Origin: Adenophora triphylla var. japonica
Taxonomy: Eukaryota > Streptophyta > Magnoliopsida > Asterales > Campanulaceae
Length of the DNA: 64,000 nucleotides
Reading direction: 5' to 3'
NCBI GenBank assembly: GCA_022495995.1
Contig: JAFEMH010004888.1
Coordinates: forward strand, 62,001-126,000
Part shown: positions 43,412 through 54,786 of the stretch, piece after piece
How the letters are laid out: each line of letters starts with the position of its first letter
Position numbering within the stretch: the first letter of the stretch is position 1
The notes under the pieces: generated by a model
Databases searched by the model: none
Seen by the model: the letters and a program-made list of their open reading frames with translations, nothing else
What the model was told of the DNA's origin: nothing
Translations under genes and position numbers: made by a program

Positions 43412-43460
43412 GCCCGCTAGATTGAAAACCCGAAAGGGCGGTCTAGGCAAAAACCAGGGT
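43412..43460 (+). ncRNA. predicted structured RNA motif, copy 3
   Basis: Outer GCCC (43412-43415) with GGGT (43457-43460); middle CTAGA (43417-43421) with TCTAG (43442-43446); inner CCC (43429-43431) with GGG (43436-43438). Compared with copy 2 each stem has changed on both strands and still pairs (one end pair is G-U). Confidence 0.55.
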
Positions 43461-44110
43461 GCGTCACAAAGAAAAAAAAATTCAAAGGGAAAAGGAGGGG
43501 ATCCTTCTTCAATTCACGCAGCCTCACAAGCCTGTTCACGAAGTCATCTACAACATACAAGAAGTCTTGGGGCTTAATGTCAAGAGAAGCCTTGAAAAAT
43601 ACGCGCTTTGGATTAGACAACATAAGTTCTACGTAGCGAAAGCCATTAGAGTGGTTTGGACCTTGTTCAGTCAATGATCATCACATGAGAAACTTGGGGC
43701 TTGACGATGAAAAAGTCCTGCGACAACGAAGAATTCTAAAGTATCCTGAACCTTAGTGTTGAACTTGGGTTATCTCAGCGGAATCCTATTAGACGATTGT
43801 CTCATTCGATCTTTAGATGGACCTCACGAGTTAGTCTTCTGAACCAAAATCTAAATCACACAAACAATTTTCAATCTCACATAATAGAACTCATTCTCCC
43901 CGCTGATTCTTGGAGTCGAGTGCACATTGATCATCTTGAACAAACAAATGCTTAAGTGAATGTATGTTGTTATGCAAATGCTTTCACTAACCCTCTTGCA
44001 GGAATTAAAATGCGTAAAGCACGTCAAGTGCCTACTTTCAAGAATTAGATCAAACATGTTGAGTGTTTGGATTCCATCTACCTCCCCATATGTCAATGTA
44101 TCCAATTAAG

Positions 44111-44300
44111 TGCGTCGAGCATCTCTTCAAGCGTCAAGCATCCATTGCGTCAAGCAACCTTTGCGTCAAGCAACCATTGCGTCAAGCAACCTTTGCGTCA
44201 AGCAAACCATTGCATCAAGCAACCATCGCGTCAAGCAACCATTGCATCAAGCAATCATCGCGTCAAGCATCCATCACGTCAAGTGCCATGCGTCAAGCAT
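44111..44300. repeat. 16-bp minisatellite, GCGTCAAGCAACCATT units
   Basis: About eleven tandem units of GTCAAGCAACCATTGC type with small variations, in the 3' untranslated part of the gag-only element. Confidence 0.92.
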
Positions 44301-44313
44301 ATTCCAACAAAAA

Positions 44314-44660
44314 GCCCGATTCAACGCCCAGACAGGTGGATCGTCAACAATTAGGTGTGTCAAACATCCAAGATGTGTCAAGCATCTAGGGTCAGTATGT
44401 CAAATACTTACCTTATCAAAAGCCCGATTCAACGCCCAAACAGGTGGATCATCATCAAATAGATGTGTCAAGCATCTAGGGTAAGTATGTCAAGTACTCA
44501 CCATCAAAAGCCCGATTCAGCGCCCTTACAGGAGGATCGTCAACAAGTAGGTGTGTCAAGAATCTACAAGTAGTATGTCGAGTACTACTCAACAAAAGCT
44601 CGGTCTTGAATCGCCAGGATCGTCACCTCAACAAAAGCCCGGTCTTGAATCGCCAAGATC
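44314..44660. repeat. about 90-bp tandem repeat of the gag-only element
   Basis: Three longer units share AAAAGCCCGATTCAACGCCC, ACAGGTGGATCGTCAACA and GTGTCAAGCATCTAGGGT. They are followed by a 43-bp duplication of AACAAAAGCCCGGTCTTGAA. Directly downstream of the 16-bp minisatellite, with shared TCAAGCA words suggesting common origin. Confidence 0.85.
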
Positions 44661-44943
44661 GTCACCTCACTTCAGACAAACAGGTATATTCAGAATTGGG
44701 TCAGGATGTGATTCCTCAGTATGGATTTGCCTTTTCAAAAATAAAATCTCCTCGATTTTCAAAAAATAATTTTCAAAATACCTAAAGCAACCTTTTCGTG
44801 TTTTGGAGTCGAACTACGTTTTGGTCTGATTCTCCGATAGAGATACGTAGGCAGCCGTGCGGCACGACCATCCCAAAGTTCAGAATGATGTCTTTTCTAT
44901 CGACGACACTTCTTCTTTCATAAGACCTGTCGCCGAGGGGCTC

Positions 44944-45984
44944 TGTAGACACCCCATTCTGAACCCATAATTACATGATTACACTACTCTTCGTCTCTCT
45001 TTTATGTTTTGATGAAAGCATATCAGTTTCGTCATGTTTCGTTAAGTTTCTAACTAACCTCGTTAGTTTTGGACCCTAATCGACTAACGGAACAAGCGAA
45101 GAGGACAAAATAGTCATCGAGACTAGTTATCTCGCACGAGATATCATATCTCGCGCGAGATATCCCCTCGACAGGATGTGCAAATCACTCTCCTTCTCCG
45201 TTTCAAACTCTCTTTTTGGATAAAACCTTATCAATTCGGGTATCCAATCGGGCGGGAGTTACGGAACCTTCCTAGGGGATTTTACCTCTCCACCTTCACC
45301 TCTCCAACCTCCTATAAATACTGGATGACTTTCAGTGTTTCAGGGGTGGACAATTTCACACAACACACACATTTTGTAGGTTCCTCTCCCTGAAAGGTTC
45401 CTACGAAATCACCCTAAATCACCTCAAAGTTTGTTCATCAACCTTGTTGATTCACAAACATCGAAGCCCGAATCAAGGGAACAAGGCGAAGCTCCGTCCG
45501 CATCAAGATCCAAATCAAGGATCGAGGCGAAGCTCTGTCCGAATCAAGGTTCGACTCTAAACTTGAGTCGAAACTCTGTCCGAATCTCTTCTCAAAAGGT
45601 AATCATCCTTTAAACTTTCGTTTCTCTTCTCAACCTCTCTATTGATTTTAGAGTAGTGTAATCCCATCAAAAGGATTAGCCTAGAGTCCCTTCAATCGAT
45701 GAAGGCGATCTCGAAGCATACAATCCGACATTCCTAATCAAGAAATTGATTAGGGTTTATTTGTTCTTCTTTAATTATTTTATTAAAAAGATTGAAAACC
45801 TCTCTTTTCTTTAGCAAGACCGATCTCCGGATTGGGTGAAATGGATGCCTTCTAAACCTACCCATTTCATAACCTAAGCCCCGAACCCAAATCTCTTTCA
45901 AAATGGTTTTCCTATGTTTCCAAACGAATAATATAGGTGGCGACTCAAAAAGATGAAAAGATGAAATTTTCTCACAACGCTACA
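44944..45984 (+). repeat. 3' LTR of the gag-only element
   Basis: TGTAGACACC to CAACGCTACA, with paired palindromes at 45128-45143 and 45146-45163. The right target duplication CTCCC follows at 45985-45989, where copia-2 resumes. Confidence 0.92.
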
Positions 45985-45989
45985 CTCCC

Positions 45990-47770
45990 CGCGGAAGCAT
46001 CAGAACTACAACGACATCGGATCGTGGCCATGTTACTGTTGGTCCAGCTGCTGTAGGATCTCCCTCTGTGGCTTCTTCTTCATCATTTACAGCTGAGCAA
46101 TGGCAGGCTTTGGCAAGCCTTGTCAGTAATTTCCAAATCTCAAATGATCGTCTCCATGGTAAGTTTGATTCAACTTCATGGATAATTGATACAGGTGCTT
46201 CAAATCATGTAACTGGAAACGCCTCGTGTCTTCTTAATTCTCGGACTATACCGGCTTGTCCTGTCGGTTTGCCTAATAGGACATCGATTTTGGCTCATAC
46301 AGAGGGATCCGTTCGTCTGACGGACACCATTACTCTCTCTCATGTTCTTTTATTCAAAATTTAAGCTGCAATTTAATTTTAGTATCTCAACTGTCTGACG
46401 ATATTCATTGCACTGTCCAATTTAACTCATCTGTGTGTGCTATACAGGACCTGTCGAGGAACCTGATTGGAATGGGTGTTAGGCGGGATGGACTCTACTA
46501 CTTTCGCGGCACAGCTTCAGCATATACTGTTTCTGTTACCGGATCGCCTTCTGTGTTGGAGTTGTGGCATAATCGCTTGGGGCACCCTTCCGAGAATGTA
46601 GTAAAGCTTCTTCCCTCATTTCGTGGTACTTCTTGCAGTTTACCTAAACCTTGTGATACTTGTTTTAGGGCTAAACAATCTAGAGATAGTTTTCCGGTTA
46701 GTGACCATAAGTCCACTAGAATTTTTGAGAAAGTTCATTGTGATTTATGGGGTGCATACACTCATTCTTCTTCTTGTGGTGCATGGTATTTTTTTAACTT
46801 TAGTAGATGATTTTTCCCGAGCTGTTTGGGTTTATTTGTTGGTTAATAAAACCGAAGTTTTTCGTATGTTTATGGCTTTCATTGCAATGGTTGAACGTCA
46901 GTTTTCTCAGAAAATTAAGGTTGTCCAATCTGATAATGGGACTGAATTTAATTGCATGCTTGATTTTTTCTTTTCCACTGACATTACTTTCCAAACATCT
47001 TGTGTTGGTACCCCTCAACAAAATGGTCGAGTCGAGCGGAAGCATCGTCACATTCTGAATGTTGCTAGAGCGCTTAGATTTCAGGCTCATTTACCGATTT
47101 TCTTTTGGGGAGAAGTAGTTCTTACTGCTGCTCATTTGATTAACCGAACTCCCACTCCCCTGTTAGGCAATAAGACTCCCTATGAGGTTTTGTTTGGAAA
47201 AATTCCTTTCTTTGACTCTCTTCGGGTTTTTGGTTCCTTGTGTTATGCCAATAATCAGAAGGCGAAGGGAGATAAGTTTGCCAGTCGTATCCAAAAATGT
47301 ATATTTGTGGGCTACCCTCTAGGCAAAAAGGGGTGAAAGTTGTTCGATCTAGAGACAAAGAAATTTTTTATCTCCCGGGATGTGAAGTTCTTTGAGACCA
47401 ATTTTCCATACAGTGATTCATCGTCAGTGCCTCATTCCCCGGATTCTGTGGAGACTCTTAACCAAGAGGCTGATTTTGCCTTTCTTGATTATGCGGATAT
47501 GGCACATATTGTTTCTGAACCTTTGACAGTGGCTCCTGCAGACGTACCTGATCATGTTCCTACAGCTTCTGCAGATATTACCCCTACAGAGGTCTCACCT
47601 GCCTCTACGACAGACACCTCTCCATCTGAGCAAGATGCTTTAGGGAGGGGCATGCGTACGAAAGTACCCTCCGTTCTACTTCGAGACTACATTGCTGCTA
47701 CTGTCATCCTGCTAGTCCATCCCCCGAGCACTCCACTCCAGTCGGCTCCTCAGGTACTCCTTATCCTATA
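45990..47770 (+). pseudogene. pol: copia-2 protease and integrase, frameshifted
   Basis: Protease IIDTGASNHVTGNASC is at about 46183. GAG-pre-integrase (LELWHNRLGHPSENVVKLLP, CDTCFRAKQSR) lies in 46433-46810. The integrase core follows one frame over (46806-47336), with DDFSRAVWVYLL, QSDNGTEF and GTPQQNGRVERKHRHI, so the D...D...E catalytic set is visible. The linker region continues at 47340-47771 (FDLETKKFFISRDVKFFET). A frame change near 46800 and a stop at 47334-47336 break it. Confidence 0.88.
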
Positions 47771-49380
47771 GCTCACTATATAAATTGTGACAATTTTTCT
47801 GTGAAATATCGTAACTTCCTTGCAGCTATTACCTTGGCTAATGAGCCTAGGACTTTTCGTGAGGCAATGTCACAAGATGGGTGGAAGAAATCTATGCAGG
47901 CTGAAACTCGTGCCTTGGAAGATAATGGCACATGGACTATGGTTCCTCTACCGCATGGTAAGCGTGCCCTGGGTAGCCAGTGGGTTTATCAGATTAAGTA
48001 TAAGTTTGATGGTACCGTTGAACGGCTTAAATCTCGATTTGTGGTTCTTGGTAATCATTAGAAAGAAGGGATTGATTACACGAAAACTTTTGCTCCTGTG
48101 GACAAAATGGTCACCGTTCGATCCTTTCTTGCCATTGCTGCCTCAAAGAATTGAGAACTGCATCAAATGGATGTGCATAACGCTTTCCTGCATGGTGATC
48201 TTCAGGAAGAGCTCTACATGAAACCTCCTCCGGGTTTTCATTCCAATCAGCCTAATATGGTTTGTCGCCTTCGAAAATCTCTTTATGGCCTGAAACAAGC
48301 CCCGCGTTGTTGGTTCGCTAAGCTGGTGGCTTCCTTGAAGCACTATGGATTCTTGCTGTCTTATTCTGATTATTCCCTTTTACATTCACAAAAGGTACGA
48401 TTCATATGAATATTCTTGTGTATGTTGACGATCTTATTATAGCTGGGAACGATTCCGCTGCCTTACAGTCTTTCAAAAAGTATCTGAGTGAATGTTTCAA
48501 GATGAAGGACCTTGGCTCCTTGAAGTATTTCTTGGACATTGAAGTTGCTCGTAGCTCCTCTGGTCTATTTTTGTGCCAACGCAAGTATACTTTGAACATT
48601 ATATTCGAGGTTGGGCTATTGGGAGCAAAGCCATCTGGCTTTCCTATTGAACCGAATCATAAACTTGTCCTTGCCACTGGTGATCTTCTGGATGATCCAT
48701 AATGTTATAGACGATTGGTTGGTTGTCTCATTTACTTAGCAGTCACCCGTCCAGACTTGGCATATTCGGTTCATATTCTGTCGCAATTTATGAAGGAATC
48801 TCGCAAGGATCATTGGGATGCGGCATTGCGAGTTGTTCGTTATCTCAAAAGCACATCTGGTCAGGGTATTCTTCTTCGTGCTGATAGTGAGCTCACACTA
48901 CAAGGATGGTGTGATTCGGATTGGGCCGCTTGCCCTATTACTCGACGTTCTCTTTCTGGATGGCTTGTGTTTCTTGGTCATTCTCCTAAATCTTGGAAGA
49001 CGAAGAAACAAACTACTGTGTCTCGTTCGTCTGCCGAGGCCGAATACCGTTCTATGGCGGCCCTTACCTGCGAATTGAAATGGTTGAAGGGTTTACTGTT
49101 GAGCCTTGGTGTTCATCATCCGAAGGCAATCCATATCTTCTGCGATAGCCAGCCGGCTCTAGATATAGCTAAGAACCCCGTATTTCATGAACGAATAAAG
49201 CACATTGAGATAGATTGCCACTTTGTTCGTGACGCCATTTCGGATGGTCTTATTTCTCCTTCATATGTTCCTACTAAAACGCAGCTGGCGAATATTTTTA
49301 CTAAGACTCTTGGAAAACAACAGTTTGATTTACTAGTTAGCAAGTTGGGCATTCTTAATCCCCATGCTCAACTTGAGGGA
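47771..49380 (+). pseudogene. pol: copia-2 reverse transcriptase and RNase H, several stops
   Basis: RT begins at about 47801 (WKKSMQAETRALEDNGTW), with [32 protein letters not shown] and the catalytic [16 protein letters not shown] at about 48406. RNase H follows (CDSDWAACPITRRSLSGWLV, AEAEYRSMA, FCDSQPALDIAKNPVFHERI) to about 49365. In-frame stops occur near 48059, 48152, 48407 and 48700. The ending NIFTKTLGKQQFDLLVSKLG is usual for copia pol. Confidence 0.9.
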
Positions 49381-49383
49381 GGG

Positions 49384-49684
49384 TGTGAAGAACCTGCCGA
49401 ATCCTCTGTACAAGTGGGCGACCGCCCAAGATCAAACCCAACGACGCTGAATCCTCTGTACAAGTGGGCGACCGCCCAGGTCCCAGTGGGCGACCGCCCA
49501 GGATCAAATCTGGCGTAATTTAGTTCCCTTTTTCTGTCCGTTTCCTGCTGTTATTTCCTTTTAATTGGGTTTTTCCTTTTTAGATTAGGTCTCTTAAAAA
49601 AAACTTAATTGTAACTGATATATATTCAGAGATTCATCAATAATAAACACAAGTGTTGGGAAAATCATAAATTATTTTTCTACA
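49384..49684 (+). repeat. 3' LTR of copia-2
   Basis: A complete 301-bp LTR, TGTGAAGAACC to TTTTCTACA. Three GGGCGACCGCCC boxes lie at 49418-49500, with a GAATCCTCTGTACAAGTGGG repeat around them. A TTGAT duplication follows. Confidence 0.92.
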
Positions 49685-49689
49685 TTGAT

Positions 49690-50212
49690 TGATGTTGTGA
49701 GTATAAAAGTAAAATAAGAGAGAGTGTGTGTGGAAGAAATAGTGTAAAAACTTTATCATTTTGGACGGTCTTCACTCACGTGAAACAGACGAAAAAAGAA
49801 ATAACTTTCCACTCACGTAGGATAAAGAGAATATAATATTTACTCCATTGTTCTAAAGTAATTATTCATTTTTCCAAACAATTGTTTATTTTCTATGAAA
49901 TTAATTACTTTAAGAAAGATAATTGCATTTATTTATATAGCTATTGTAATCTAATTGGTGGCGAAGCCAATTTTTTTTTTTTTTTTTTGAAATATGATCA
50001 AGATTACTTTTAGAATAAAATTTATAATTGAGATATTCAAATTTAATATATCAGGGAGTCAAATTAAAATTTAGTACAAACTTTATTAAAGGAGGAAAAA
50101 ATATATAAATTCATCAATTTTTAATAGTATAAAGTTATTTTTTTTAAAAAAAATACTTTAAAATAATAAATTTACACATTTCAATATTGAATGGGTTGAA
50201 TGACCACTATAT
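49690..50212. other. AT-rich DNA between copia-2 and copia-3
   Basis: The left part resembles Stowaway interior sequence (GTGAGTATAAAAGTAAAATA); the rest is AT-rich. No gene is seen. Confidence 0.5.
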
Positions 50213-50417
50213 TGATAAAGATATTATTGATACAGACTCTTTTTCATCTCATTGATACGGACTCTTCTCCTAGCTTTACTTATTCATGTATAACTCTATA
50301 TATTTGTTTGTAATCATTTCCTATATTTTAGTTAATTATCCTCCAAGATAGTTTTGTATATATATCTTGTATTACATCAATAAGAAATCACTACTTCCAA
50401 ATATTATTACTTCTATA
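50213..50417 (+). repeat. 5' LTR of copia-3
   Basis: 205 bp from TGATAAAGATATTATTGATA to TTACTTCTATA. Unusually it ends TA rather than CA. The duplicated phrase ATTGATACNGACTCTT near its start is also in the 3' LTR. Confidence 0.9.
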
Positions 50418-50579
50418 TGGTATCAGAGCAACTAGGTTGTTTTCTTTCTAAACCCTAGTTAATCCCTCCTTTATTTCGGTAGCCCCCCCTCTCTCTCTCT
50501 CTCTCCTTTTCTCTCTTTGCATCTCCCTCTCCGATATCCTCCCTCTCCCAGTCGCCCTCTCTCCCTCTTCTGTTCAATC

Positions 50580-51720
50580 ATGGCAACATCTGACTTCTCT
50601 GTACTACCCAACTCGGCTGAACGAACCTTCCCTCTCATCGTTGTTTCTCTTTCTCATGTCCTAAAACTCACCCCCAAATTACATATCTTGGAAAACTGAA
50701 GTCGAGGCCACTCTCCTAGGTCTTGAACTATACAAATTCATTGATGGATCCCATCTAGCTCCCTCAAAATACCTTGCACCTACTACTCCCATCCCAACCG
50801 CTGCCATCACCGAGGCATCCACACTCAATTCACTAACCACCGAAGCTTCCGCCTCTATCCCCACCAACCAAATTCCCAATCCGGCCTATACCACTTGGTT
50901 CCGCCAAGACAAACTCATCTTGGGCTCTCTTGCAGGTACTCTCTCGGCCCCTATTGTCCCTCTCATCTCTCTTTGCCCTACTACATACGAGGCATGGAAA
51001 ACTCTTGTTAAAACCTATGCCAACCCCTCCAAAGGTCATCTCAAACAACTCAAAGATCGCCTTCGTAACATCACTAAAGTTACCTGATCTATCTCTAATT
51101 TCATGCAAGAGATCAAATCTTGTACCGATCACCTTGCTTCCCTAGGCCGACCTCTTAATCCGAATGACATTGTCGATAGAATTCTTGATCAACTTAATAA
51201 TCCGGACTATGATCCCATTATCTCCGCCGTCCAAAACCGTGAAAACCCTATTAACTTTGATGAACTTCATGAGAAACTCATCACCAAAGAACTATCTCTC
51301 AAAATTAAATCCAGCTCTTCTCCTTCCTTCCCATCCTTTGTCCACTATGCGGTCAGAAACAATACCCGACACAACCCTTTTAGGTCTCCTAATCCCACAG
51401 GGGGCATACTCCATACCCCAAACCCTACCTCCTCTTCCCAATCACCTCGTCCCACCGTCCCCTTCATCACCTCGTCCCACCGTCCCCTTCAAGGGAAGAT
51501 GCCAATGGTGTCGTACTCCCGGCCACTACCTCTCTCAATGTCCAATGTTTCGCCGATAATACCCTCATGTCATCCTTCTAACTCCACCACCCAACCCTAA
51601 CCCTAATCCAAATCCCTATACTTCCTACAACCCTCGCCCATCTTCATCTCCATACCCAAACTCCCGCCCTAGAGCCTATGCCATAACTACCAACTCGGCT
51701 CTCTCACCCTCTTAGCTTTT
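50580..51720 (+). pseudogene. gag: copia-3 gag
   Basis: Starts at ATG 50580 (MATSDFSVLPNSAERTFPLI). A one-base change near 50670 moves the domain to another frame (YISWKTEVEATLLGLELYKF), a typical copia UBN2-type gag start. A TGA near 51086 and later shifts follow. DPIISAVQNRENPINFDELH is the end of the domain. The zinc knuckle CQWCRTPGHYLSQCPMFRR lies at 51499-51555. Confidence 0.85.
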
Positions 51721-52740
51721 GGATAGCGGGGCCACACACCATGCTACAAGCGATCTTTAAAATCTTGCCCTTTACTCTCCCTATGATGGCACCGAGGAGC
51801 TTCTCATTGGCAATGGCTCCGGCTTGAAAATCTCCGACACCGGTTCTACTTCTCTCTTTACTCCTAACTTTACATTCAAATTAAATCATGTTCTTCATGT
51901 TCCTTCCCTTTCTCGTAACATTATCTCTATTTCTAAATTCTGTCAAGATAACAATTCCTCTATCACCTTCTCACCAAATTCTTATATTGTGAAGGATATC
52001 CAAATGGGGAACATTCTTCTTCAAGGCCAACCTAAATTCGGTGTCTATGAATGGCATCCTGCTCGCTTCGCTGTTCACTCCGTCAATCTGTCCTCCATCA
52101 ACAATTGGAATTATAGATTAGGCCACCCCTCCCCCTCTATTTTACGCTTTCTTAGTTCAAAATTCAGTCTTAATATCCCTAGTTCGGTTTCTTTTCATTG
52201 TAATTCTTGTGATTGTGTCAAAAAGTCACATATTACATTTCCTTGATAATACTATTCGTTCTTTTGGTCCTTTGGATGTTATTTACAGTGATGTTTAGAC
52301 ATCCCCTATCCCATCTTTTGACAATTACAAATATTACATTATATTCGTAGATCACTTCTCTAAATATATTTGATTCTACCCTCTGAAACACAAAAATGAT
52401 GCAACTTCTGTCTTCTCTCAATTCAAACTTCTTGTGGAAAAATTCTTTAATCGATCCATCAAAACCATTTTTAGTGACAATGGCGGTGAATACATTGGTC
52501 TTCAACCCCTCCTAAAATCTTATAGTATCCAACACCTCACCTCTCCACCCCATACTCCCGAACACAATGGCTACTTCGAACGTCGCCACTGCCATATAGT
52601 TGAAACCGGCCTCTGTTTTCTTACTCATTCCTCTATGTCTCGCAAGTATTGGCCTCTTGCTTTACTACTGCAACCGCATGCCAACTCCAACTCTGAAATT
52701 CCACTCTCCCTACTCAACTCTTCATAATCAAGGTCCAAAT
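51715..52740 (+). pseudogene. pol: copia-3 protease and integrase
   Basis: The protease motif LDSGATHHATSDL is at about 51720-51760. LNHVLHVPSLSRNIISISKF and YRLGHPSPSILRF (pre-integrase) follow in 51824-52246. The integrase core includes FSDNGGEYIGLQPLL at about 52470 and SPPHTPEHNGYFERRH at about 52540. Several CAA or CAG codons of the family are TAA or TAG here, as expected after deamination of methylated cytosine. Confidence 0.85.
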
Positions 52741-54726
52741 TACCTCAAACTTCGTAGCTTTGGTGTCTCTACTATCCTTGGCTCCGTCCTTACACATCCC
52801 ACAAACTAGATCCCCGATCTGCCCCTTGTGTCTTTGTTGGTTACTCCTCCACCCAAAGTGCCAATTATTGCCTAGATCCCACCTCGCACAAAATATATAC
52901 CTCCCGCCATGTCAAATTTATTGAAATAGATTTTCCCTTCTCCAAAAACATCAATTCGGTTCCTCCTTCCATATCCCCCGATGATTGGTGCTCCCTATCC
53001 ATCCCCTTAATAACCTCCCCGCAAATTCCTCCCACCTCTCAGTTGCCTACGCCCATCAGCTCTACCACAGCTCCCTCAGACTCCCCTTCGACCTCCTAAC
53101 CCACCTCCACCTCTCACCAAGCCGCATTACCCTCTCCCTTCCCCTCTTCACCTTCTAGTCACCCTAGAACCCGTCGCTAAAACAACATTACCAAACCCAT
53201 TAACTGGCTCAACCTTACTGCCTCCCTATCTCATCCCTCAACCGAACCCACCAACATTACTCAAGCCCTTAAAAATCCTATTTGGTGCCAAGCCATGTAA
53301 GAAGAATATGATGCCTTGATTCGTAATGACACTTGGAGCCTTGTTCCCCTTCTCCCTCTCAAAATCTTATTGGTTGTAAATGGGTGTTTCGAACAAAGTA
53401 CAAATCTAATGGCTCTATTGATCGCCACAAATCCCGTCTTGTGGATAAAGGTTTTCATCAACGCCCCGACCTTGACTACTCTGAAACCTTTAGTCCTGTT
53501 GTCAAACCCGCAACCATTCAAACCATTCTCTCCATTGCCACCATAAATGGATGGCCAATTCACCAAGTTGACATCAACAATGCCTTTCTTCAAGGCTCCC
53601 TATCTGAAGAGGTCTTTATGGCCCAACCTCCTGGATTCACAGATCCTTCTTTTCCCTCTCATGTGTACAAATTAAAGCAATCTCTCTATGGCCTCAAGCA
53701 AGCCCCTCGGGCATGGTACAATGAGCTCTGATCCTATCTCCTCTCTCTTGGGTTTACAAACTGCATCTCTGACTCTTCTCTATTCACTCTTCGCCGCCCT
53801 AATGGCTTTCTCTATCTCCTTGTTTATGTTGATGACATCATCATCACCGGCTCCGATCCCCCACTTCTCTCTTCATTCATCTCCATCTTTTCTGATCGTT
53901 TTTCTCTTAAGGATATCGGCCCACTTTCATACTTCTTGGGCGTTGAAGAAATTCCCCATTCTCAGGGTCTATTGCTTAGTCACCATAAATATACTCTTGA
54001 TCTTCTTCATCGGACAAACATGGCCATCGCCAAACCTCTTCCGACTCCCATGGTTACTCATCCCCCTCTCTCGGCCAAAGGTGGTTCTCCCCTCCCAAAC
54101 CCCACCGAGTATCGTCCTATTGTTGGAAGTCTACAATATCTTTCTCTCACTCGCCTTGACATCTCCTTTGCAGTCAATCGCCTCTCTAAGTACATGTATC
54201 GTCCCACATAAAATCACTGGCTCGCCCTTAAATGCCTACTTCGATTTCTTGTTGGGACCTCATCTCACGGGTTACTTCTCAAGCAAGATTCCCCCACCTT
54301 AGTTCATGCATTCACCGATGTCGATTGGGCTGGTGACAAGGATGACTACATCTCTACCACGGGCTACATTGTCTATATGGGTAAGAATCCTATCTCTTGG
54401 AGTTCAAGGAAGCAAAGAACTCTTGCCTGCTTCCCCACTGAAGCAGAATATAGAGCAGTTGCAGCCACCACGGTCGAATTCATGTGGGTCAGAAACTTAC
54501 TTCACGAGCTTGGATTCCCTTCTTCCACACCTCCTGTGATCTATTGTGATAATATGGGAGCCACATATGTTGCTGCAAACCCACGATTCCACTCTCGCAT
54601 GAAACACATTGGTCTTGACTATCATTTCGTTCGTGAGCATGTTCAGAATAAAAGACTTCGGATTTCATTTGTCTCAAGCAAAGATCAGTTAGCGGACGTA
54701 CTCACCAAACCTCTCAGCTGCTCCTA
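52741..54726 (+). pseudogene. pol: copia-3 reverse transcriptase and RNase H
   Basis: RT motifs are CKWVFRTKYKSNGSIDRHKS (about 53380), VDINNAFLQGSLSEEVFM (about 53568), [13 protein letters not shown] (about 53680) and the catalytic LLVYVDDIIITGSD (about 53818). RNase H has FTDVDWAGDKDDYISTTGYI (about 54312), EAEYRAVA and YCDNMGATYVAANP, ending LADVLTKPLSCS with a TAG at 54725-54727. Stops near 53298, 53730 and 54209 plus frame changes inactivate it. Confidence 0.88.
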
Positions 54727-54786
54727 GTTTCAAACCTGCGTATCCAAGATTTGTCTCCTAAATCGGTCGTCTATCTTGTGGGGGCA

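Larger units (their letters stand above)
38441..45984 (+). mobile_element. gag-only LTR retrotransposon (TR-GAG/LARD-like), gypsy-type
   Basis: Long LTRs (38441-39478 and 44944-45984) are flanked by a perfect 5-bp duplication CTCCC (38436-38440 and 45985-45989), inside copia-2. GTGGCGACTCTGCTGGGGAC directly after the 5' LTR is a probable primer-binding region. GCCGAGGGGCTC precedes the 3' LTR as polypurine tract. The 5.5-kb interior has one intact gag and no protease, RT, RNase H or integrase trace on either strand. It must depend on enzymes supplied by another element. The 3' part holds tandem repeats and repeated stem motifs. Confidence 0.88.
37328..49684 (+). mobile_element. copia-2: Ty1-copia element split by a gag-only element
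   Basis: LTRs at 37328 to about 37611 (truncated) and 49384-49684 are flanked by a perfect TTGAT duplication (37323-37327 and 49685-49689). The domain order gag, protease, integrase, RT, RNase H is that of Ty1-copia. A polypurine run GAGGGAGGG precedes the 3' LTR. The element at 38441-45984 is inserted between the gag and protease regions. Without it copia-2 is about 4.8 kb, a usual copia size. In-frame stops and frame changes make it inactive. Confidence 0.93.

Noticed and set aside
44063..44484. Overlapping repeat-rich ORFs (ASSNHCVKQPLRQ type)
   Set aside because: Three frames are open because of the 16-bp minisatellite; no gene evidence.
38441..45984. Hammerhead-ribozyme retrozyme
   Set aside because: I found no CTGATGAG...GAAA core with proper stems; the repeated motif found here has a different fold and the LTRs are far longer than retrozyme LTRs.
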